Source: Sphingopyxis macrogoltabida (GTDB lineage Bacteria; Pseudomonadota; Alphaproteobacteria; Sphingomonadales; Sphingomonadaceae). From it: a DNA stretch of 64,000 nt. A program made the translations under genes and the position numbers. The stretch is taken from assembly GCA_003241685.1 (NCBI GenBank), contig QFPJ01000010.1, forward strand, positions 1 to 64,000, read 5' to 3'. This document shows, piece after piece, positions 59,836 to 64,000 of this stretch; the first letter of the stretch is position 1; each line of letters begins with the position of its first letter. The notes beneath the pieces were generated by a model, which saw nothing but the letters and a program-made list of their open reading frames with translations, was not told where the DNA came from and ran no database searches.

Positions 59836-60483
59836 ATGACCCTGTCCGCCGACCTCTTCTGGTCCTTCCGGTCGCCCTACAGCTACCTTGCGATCGGTCG
59901 CTATCGCGCGCTGGCGGCGAGTCACCGCGTCACGATCAACCTGCGCCCCGTCTATCCGCTGGCGATTCGCCAGCCCGATTTCTTCGAACGCAACCATCCC
60001 AACTGGTTGAGCTACACGATGCGCGACATGATCCGCGTCGCGCAGTTTCACGGCATTCCCTTCGGCCCGCCCCGCCCCGACCCGATCGTCCAGAATGTCA
60101 GGACGCGCGAAATCGCGGCGGAGCAACCCTATATCCATCGCCTGACCCGCATCGGACAGGCCGCGTCACGGCGCGGGCGCAGCCTGGCCTTTTGTCACGA
60201 GGCGGCGCAGATGATCTGGGGCGGCGTGACCGACTGGCATCTGGGCGACCATCTGGCGGAAGCCGCGCGGCGGTCGGGACTGGACCTTGCGGAACTCGAC
60301 GCCGAAGCGGCGGCGGACGCCGAGGCGCTGGATACCGAAATTGCCGCCAATCAGGTCGCGCTGGAAATCGCGGGCCATTGGGGCGTGCCGACGCTGGTGT
60401 TCGACGGCGAACCCTTTTTCGGACAGGACCGGATCGAGATGGCGAAATGGCGGATGGAGCAAAAGGGCCTGCAGCCGCGATGA
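59836..60483 (+). CDS. 2-hydroxychromene-2-carboxylate isomerase family (DsbA-like/kappa GST)
   Basis: A 215-residue thioredoxin-fold isomerase. SFRSPYSYLAIGR carries the catalytic Ser13; the C-terminal VPTLVFDGEPFFGQDRIEMAKW completes the glutathione site. Classical members act in naphthalene breakdown, but many sphingomonad copies are orphan. Overlaps the hydrolase gene as ATGA. Divergent from marR. Confidence 0.9.
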   Translation: MTLSADLFWSFRSPYSYLAIGRYRALAASHRVTINLRPVYPLAIRQPDFFERNHPNWLSYTMRDMIRVAQFHGIPFGPPRPDPIVQNVRTREIAAEQPYIHRLTRIGQAASRRGRSLAFCHEAAQMIWGGVTDWHLGDHLAEAARRSGLDLAELDAEAAADAEALDTEIAANQVALEIAGHWGVPTLVFDGEPFFGQDRIEMAKWRMEQKGLQPR

Positions 60484-61241
60484 CCGAACCCCGGTTTTTC
60501 GAAGCGCGCGACGGCGTGCGGCTGGCGTGGCGCGAGCTGTCCTCCGGCGCGGGCGACGCGCGCCCGATCATCCTGTTGCACGGCCTGTTTTCCAGCGCCG
60601 AAGTCAATTGGATCAAGTTCGGCACCGCCGCGCGCGTCGCGCAGGAAGGCTATCGCGTCATCATGCCCGACCTGCGCGTCCACGGATCGAGCGACGCGCC
60701 GCAGGACGAAGCGTCTTATCCGCCCGACGTGCTGGTACAGGACCTGCAGGATCTGATCGCCCACCTGGGGCTGGACGATTTCGATCTCGGCGGCTTTTCG
60801 CTCGGCGCGCGGACCAGCGTGCGCGCCGTCGTCGGCGGCATGGCGCCCGGGCGCCTGATCCTGGGCGGCATGGGACTGGCGGGGCTGGCCGGGTGGCAGC
60901 GGCGCGGCCGCTTTTTCCAGCGTGTCATCGCCGAATATGACGATGCCAAGCGCGGCGACGACACCTGGCTGTCGGTTCAGTTCATGAAGACGATGAAGAT
61001 CGACCGCATCGCCGCCGGCCACCTGCTGAACAGTTTCACCGACACCGATCCCGCCGCGCTGGCCGCGATCACCATGCCGACGCTGGTGGTGTGCGGCGAC
61101 GAGGATCAGGACAATGGATCGGCGCCCGAACTGGTCGCGGCGCTGCCCGACGCGGTGCTCGCGACGATCCCCGGCACGCATATGACCAGCGTGACCAAGC
61201 CCGAACTGGGCGAAGCGATCGCGGCCTTCCTCAGCGCTTGA
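60480..61241 (+). CDS. Alpha/beta-fold hydrolase
   Basis: A 253-residue serine hydrolase: oxyanion loop LLHGLFSSAEVNW, nucleophile elbow GGFSLGAR with Ser at about 107, the acid Asp in VVCGDEDQDNGS and His in IPGTHMTSV. Substrate unknown; pairing with the isomerase suggests processing of a ring-cleavage or glutathione-linked product. Confidence 0.92.
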   Translation: MTEPRFFEARDGVRLAWRELSSGAGDARPIILLHGLFSSAEVNWIKFGTAARVAQEGYRVIMPDLRVHGSSDAPQDEASYPPDVLVQDLQDLIAHLGLDDFDLGGFSLGARTSVRAVVGGMAPGRLILGGMGLAGLAGWQRRGRFFQRVIAEYDDAKRGDDTWLSVQFMKTMKIDRIAAGHLLNSFTDTDPAALAAITMPTLVVCGDEDQDNGSAPELVAALPDAVLATIPGTHMTSVTKPELGEAIAAFLSA

Positions 61242-61317
61242 CCCTCCCCGCCGCGCGCGCCAATCTGCGGCCATCGCGCCTGCAAGAGCGCCTTTGACTG
61301 TCCAGAGGATCGCACCC

Positions 61318-63147
61318 ATGAAAACGATGATTTCCAGCCTGTCGCTTGCCCTGTCGCTCGCGGTGGCGGCCCCCGCCATCGCGCAGACCGAGTCGGCGCC
61401 CGCCGCGCCGACCGCCGCGGATGCCGACGCATTTGTCGCGGCGGCCGAAAAGGACCTGTTCGACTATACCGTCGAGGCGAGCCAGGTGAACTGGGTCAAC
61501 GCGACCTATATCACCGAAGATACCGACGCGATGGCGGCGCGCATCAATGCGGTCGGCACTGAAAAAGCGGTGAAATATGCGCTCGACGCCGCCAAATACA
61601 GCAGCGCCCCGGGCCTGAGCGCCGACACCAGGCGCAAGCTCGACATCCTGCGCAACGGCCTGGTCCTGCCCGCCCCGACGCGGCCGGGCGCCGCAACCGA
61701 ACTCAACCAGATCGCGACCAACCTGCAATCGCAATATGGCAAGGGCCGCGGCACGCTGAACGGCAAGGAAATATCGGGCTCCGATATCGAGGCCGAGATG
61801 GGCAATCTGGAGCATACGCCCGCCGAATTCGCCGAGATGTGGACGAGCTGGCACGACAATGTCGGCGCGCCGATGGGGGCCGACTATGCGAAGATGGTCG
61901 CCATCGCCAACGAGGGCGCGAAGGAACTGGGCTTCACCGATACCGGCGCGATGTGGCGGTCGGGCTACGACATGTCGCCGGAGGATTTCGCGAAGACCAC
62001 CGAACGGCTGTGGCAGGAAGTGAAGCCGCTCTACATGGCGCTGCACACCTATGTCCGCTGGAAACTGAACGAGAAATATGGCGACGCGGTGCAGCCCAAG
62101 ACCGGGCCGATCCGCGCCGACCTGCTCGGCAATATGTGGGCGCAGGAATGGGGCAATATCTATCCGCTCGTCGCGCCCGCCGGGTCGGGCGACCTGGGCT
62201 ATGACATCGGCGACCTGTTGACCGCTCAGAACAAGGGCCCGCTCGACATGGTCAAGGCGGGGGAGAATTTCTATAGCTCGCTGGGCTTTGCGCCGCTGCC
62301 CGACACTTTCTGGAAGCGCAGCCAGTTCACCAAACCCGCCGACCGCGAAGTCATCTGTCACGCGTCGGCCTGGGACATCGACAACAAGGACGATATTCGC
62401 ATCAAGATGTGCATCAAGGTGAATGCCGACGATTTCGTCACCATCCACCATGAGCTGGGTCATAATTATTATCAGCGCGCCTATAACCGCCAGCCGTTCC
62501 TCTACCTCAACGGCGCGAACGACGGTTTCCACGAGGCGATCGGCGATTTCGTCGCGCTGTCGATCACGCCGCAATATCTGGTCGACATCGGCCTGCTCGA
62601 CAAGGCGAAGGTGCCGAGCGCCGACAAGGACATAGGCCTGCTGCTGCGTCAGGCGATGGACAAGGTGGCGTTCCTGCCCTTTGGCCTGCTGATCGACCGC
62701 TGGCGCTGGGGCGTGTTCGACGGGTCGATCCAGCCCGCCGATTACAACAAGGCCTGGACCGACCTGCGCCAGCAATATCAGGGCATCGTGCCGCCGGGCG
62801 CGCGTCCCGCGAACGCCTTCGACCCGGGCGCCAAATATCATATCCCCGGCAACACGCCCTACACGCGCTATTTCCTGGCGCGCGTGCTGCAGTTCCAATT
62901 CTATGAAGCCGCATGCAAGCAAGCCGGATGGAAGGGCCCGCTCCACCGCTGTTCCTTCTATGGCAACAAGGCGGTCGGCGAAAAGCTGAACGCGATGCTG
63001 GAAATGGGCGCGTCGAAGCCGTGGCCCGATGCGCTTCAGGCCTTTGCCGGCACCCGCCAGATGTCGGGCAAGGCGATGGTCGATTATTTCGCGCCGCTGA
63101 AAAAATGGCTCGACGAGCAGAACAAGGGCAAGCCGTCGGGCTGGTAA
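61318..63147 (+). CDS. M2 family peptidyl-dipeptidase (ACE homologue)
   Basis: A 609-residue zinc metallopeptidase exported by the signal peptide KTMISSLSLALSLAVAAPAIAQ. The active site is HEXXH with His378, Glu379 and His382 (TIHHELGHNYYQRAY), and the third zinc ligand Glu406 in NDGFHEAIGD, spaced 28 residues from His378 as in human ACE. Removes C-terminal dipeptides in the periplasm. Ends before a strong terminator. Confidence 0.95.
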   Translation: MKTMISSLSLALSLAVAAPAIAQTESAPAAPTAADADAFVAAAEKDLFDYTVEASQVNWVNATYITEDTDAMAARINAVGTEKAVKYALDAAKYSSAPGLSADTRRKLDILRNGLVLPAPTRPGAATELNQIATNLQSQYGKGRGTLNGKEISGSDIEAEMGNLEHTPAEFAEMWTSWHDNVGAPMGADYAKMVAIANEGAKELGFTDTGAMWRSGYDMSPEDFAKTTERLWQEVKPLYMALHTYVRWKLNEKYGDAVQPKTGPIRADLLGNMWAQEWGNIYPLVAPAGSGDLGYDIGDLLTAQNKGPLDMVKAGENFYSSLGFAPLPDTFWKRSQFTKPADREVICHASAWDIDNKDDIRIKMCIKVNADDFVTIHHELGHNYYQRAYNRQPFLYLNGANDGFHEAIGDFVALSITPQYLVDIGLLDKAKVPSADKDIGLLLRQAMDKVAFLPFGLLIDRWRWGVFDGSIQPADYNKAWTDLRQQYQGIVPPGARPANAFDPGAKYHIPGNTPYTRYFLARVLQFQFYEAACKQAGWKGPLHRCSFYGNKAVGEKLNAMLEMGASKPWPDALQAFAGTRQMSGKAMVDYFAPLKKWLDEQNKGKPSGW

Positions 63148-63171
63148 GGCCGTTTCAGGTGTAAGACATGT

Positions 63172-63202
63172 GGCCGGGGACGCGCTTCCCCGGCCTTTTT
63201 TT
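63172..63202 (+). terminator. Strong intrinsic terminator after the M2 peptidase
   Basis: GGCCGGGGA-CGCGCT-TCCCCGGCC, a perfect 9-bp stem, then seven T residues. Confidence 0.95.
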
Positions 63203-63578
63203 GTAGAGCGGTCGGCTTGCGGGAGCGGCGGTATCCCCTCCCGCTTGCGGGAAGGGAGAAGAACGGCAAGGGGCCGTTTCCGGCCGATTTCTGCGCTTCG
63301 TCATTCCGGACCTGATCCGGAATCCACTATGGCGCTGACGCCATGGGCCCCGGATCACGTCCGGGGTGACGATGCCGTAAAAGTCGCCTTTCGGTCGTTT
63401 ACGGCCAATCCTTCCTGCGGCGAAGCCGTGGGGAGGGGCGTGGTGGAGGGGCCGTGACGGCCGCGCGTTCGCCCCTCCGTCAGCGCTTCGCGCTGCCACC
63501 TCCCCATCGCTGCGCGACAGGGAGGAATACGTCCGCAATCGGTCGGTTCCCGACTTCGCTATCCCCGCCCCAACCCGC
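63203..63578. other. Repeat-rich gap between the peptidase and the ArsR gene
   Basis: About 375 bp without a gene. It holds CCCCTCCCGCTTGCGGGAAGGG (imperfect hairpin near 63235), a dispersed repeat at 63300-63370, and a third block near 63425-63530 of CCCCTCCGTC and GCGCTTCGCGC hairpins. These are typical of alphaproteobacterial intergenic repeats. Confidence 0.7.
63300..63370. repeat. Dispersed intergenic repeat (GTCATTCCGGA type)
   Basis: Two nested hairpins, TCCGGACCTGATCCGGA and CCCCGGATCACGTCCGGGG, bounded by GTCATTCC and GGGTGAC. Distinct from the GTCATTGCGAG repeat. Confidence 0.7.
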
Positions 63579-63905
63579 TCACTCGGCCTCGACCGCCTGC
63601 TTGAAGCGCGCCAGACGTGCCGCCGCCGCGGCGGCATGGGGGCCGATCCAGCGGTCGTGAATATCCTGGATCGGCATCGCGTTGAGGTGATTCCAGCGTT
63701 CACGGCCGCGCCGTTCGGCGATCACAAGCTCCGCCGCCTCCAGCACTTTGAGATGCTGCATCACCGTGCAGCGGTCGAGGTCGGGGAAATGGCTGCACAG
63801 CGCGCCCGTCGTCAGCGGCTGATCCTTCAGATCGTCCAGAATCTGTCGCCGGATGTGCGATGCCAGCGCCTTGAAAACGCGATCATATTCTTCGTGAATT
63901 GACAT
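63579..63905 (-). CDS. ArsR-type winged-helix regulator
   Basis: A 108-residue repressor: YDRVFKALASHIRRQILDDLKDQPLTTGALCSHFPDLDRCTVMQHLKVLEAAELV is the ArsR helix-turn-helix. It has few Cys and is not obviously metal-binding; this subgroup commonly sits beside an SRPBCC (AHSA1) gene, as here. No ribosome site precedes ATG 63905, and its palindromic operator overlaps the start codon, so leaderless translation is possible. Confidence 0.92.
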   Translation of the reverse strand: MSIHEEYDRVFKALASHIRRQILDDLKDQPLTTGALCSHFPDLDRCTVMQHLKVLEAAELVIAERRGRERWNHLNAMPIQDIHDRWIGPHAAAAAARLARFKQAVEAE

Positions 63906-63923
63906 GTTGTAAATTTATAACAT
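63904..63923. promoter_or_regulatory. Palindromic operator over the arsR start
   Basis: ATGTT-g-TAAATTTA-t-AACAT, a 20-bp dyad with one mismatched pair, overlapping the arsR start codon and facing the divergent SRPBCC gene. Confidence 0.7.
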
Positions 63924-63953
63924 AATTGCCGGCAACTCAAGCGGAGAGTGAGC

Positions 63954-64000
63954 ATGGAATTGAAATTCAAGGTCGCGGCGCGCATCGCGAAGCCGGTGCA
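63954..64000 (+). CDS. SRPBCC (AHSA1-like) protein, truncated by the window
   Basis: Only the first 15 complete residues, ELKFKVAARIAKPV after Met, are present. They match the start of SRPBCC proteins that pair with this kind of ArsR regulator. GGAGAG lies 7 nt before the ATG. The role is not defined by the visible part. Confidence 0.6.
   Translation, partial: MELKFKVAARIAKPV

Noticed and set aside
1..64000. Prophage, insertion sequences, CRISPR arrays, integrons, tRNA or rRNA genes
   Set aside because: No transposase, integrase, Cas protein, tandem spacer-repeat array or recognisable RNA gene was seen on either strand.

Overview
The window is a GC-rich, densely coding chromosomal segment with about 63 protein-coding genes, many of them overlapping as ATGA, GTGA or TGATG. 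I see no rRNA, tRNA, CRISPR array, prophage or insertion sequence. Gene content points to an alphaproteobacterium of the order Sphingomonadales, probably Sphingopyxis or a close relative (inference). The signs are CtrA with a TTAA-N7-TTAA box and GANTC sites upstream, a general-stress (EcfG-type) promoter, a haem oxygenase-bacteriophytochrome pair, CrtZ, and an ectoine/hydroxyectoine cluster. The EctD crystal structure is known from Sphingopyxis alaskensis.

Layout. 1-6.6 kb is an osmotic-stress island: ectC (cut by the window edge), ectD, the ectoine-type aspartokinase, two MFS transporters (YcaD-like and ProP-like) and a YbdG-type mechanosensitive channel. This combines synthesis, hydroxylation, precursor supply, probable uptake and emergency release of compatible solutes. 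6.7-14.5 kb is sensory: bphO-bphP reads leftward, and a PAS-PAS hybrid histidine kinase with its own EcfG-type promoter, coupled to an AsmA-like gene, reads rightward. 14.7-15.6 kb holds ctrA with its control region and a strong terminator.

15.6-27 kb is mixed metabolism. It contains a LysR/pirin/WrbA/DODA-dioxygenase quinone-stress locus with a palindromic operator, a RluA pseudouridine synthase overlapping ArfB, and a SRAP-like protein lacking its catalytic Cys2. It also has PilZ, EVE, a 2OG oxygenase, membrane-lipid genes, and a Fur-box-controlled pair of an unknown protein and ferredoxin-NADP reductase. 27-33.6 kb carries parC, a GGDEF-EAL protein, and the operon DUF1285-NUDIX-cca.

34-48 kb carries folB-folM, an aldehyde dehydrogenase, SMP-30, VIT, DUF2855, HAD, a universal stress protein, a LysR regulator and a CoA-transferase operon (scoA-scoB). 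A lipoprotein acid phosphatase gene lies between the two CoA-transferase subunits. crtZ, leuCD, a quinone oxidoreductase, DUF167 and a ParDE toxin-antitoxin pair follow. The ParDE pair sits beside sdhA, in the place where sdhB would be expected. 54-60 kb is sdhCDA and a MarR-EmrA-EmrB efflux operon. The right end has an isomerase/hydrolase pair, an M2 metallopeptidase with a strong terminator, a repeat-rich gap, and an ArsR-type regulator divergent from a truncated SRPBCC gene.

The least explained signals are four. (1) A 16-bp palindrome, TAGGGTCAGGACCCTA, has three copies, each starting exactly at a gene's TAG stop codon; one copy borders a decayed DUF488 gene. (2) A perfect inverted repeat with 32-bp arms lies between two divergent genes. 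(3) A pair of 22-bp direct repeats lies upstream of the DUF1285 operon. (4) The sdh operon has lost contact with sdhB at a ParDE locus. I found no clearly new defence or biosynthetic system.
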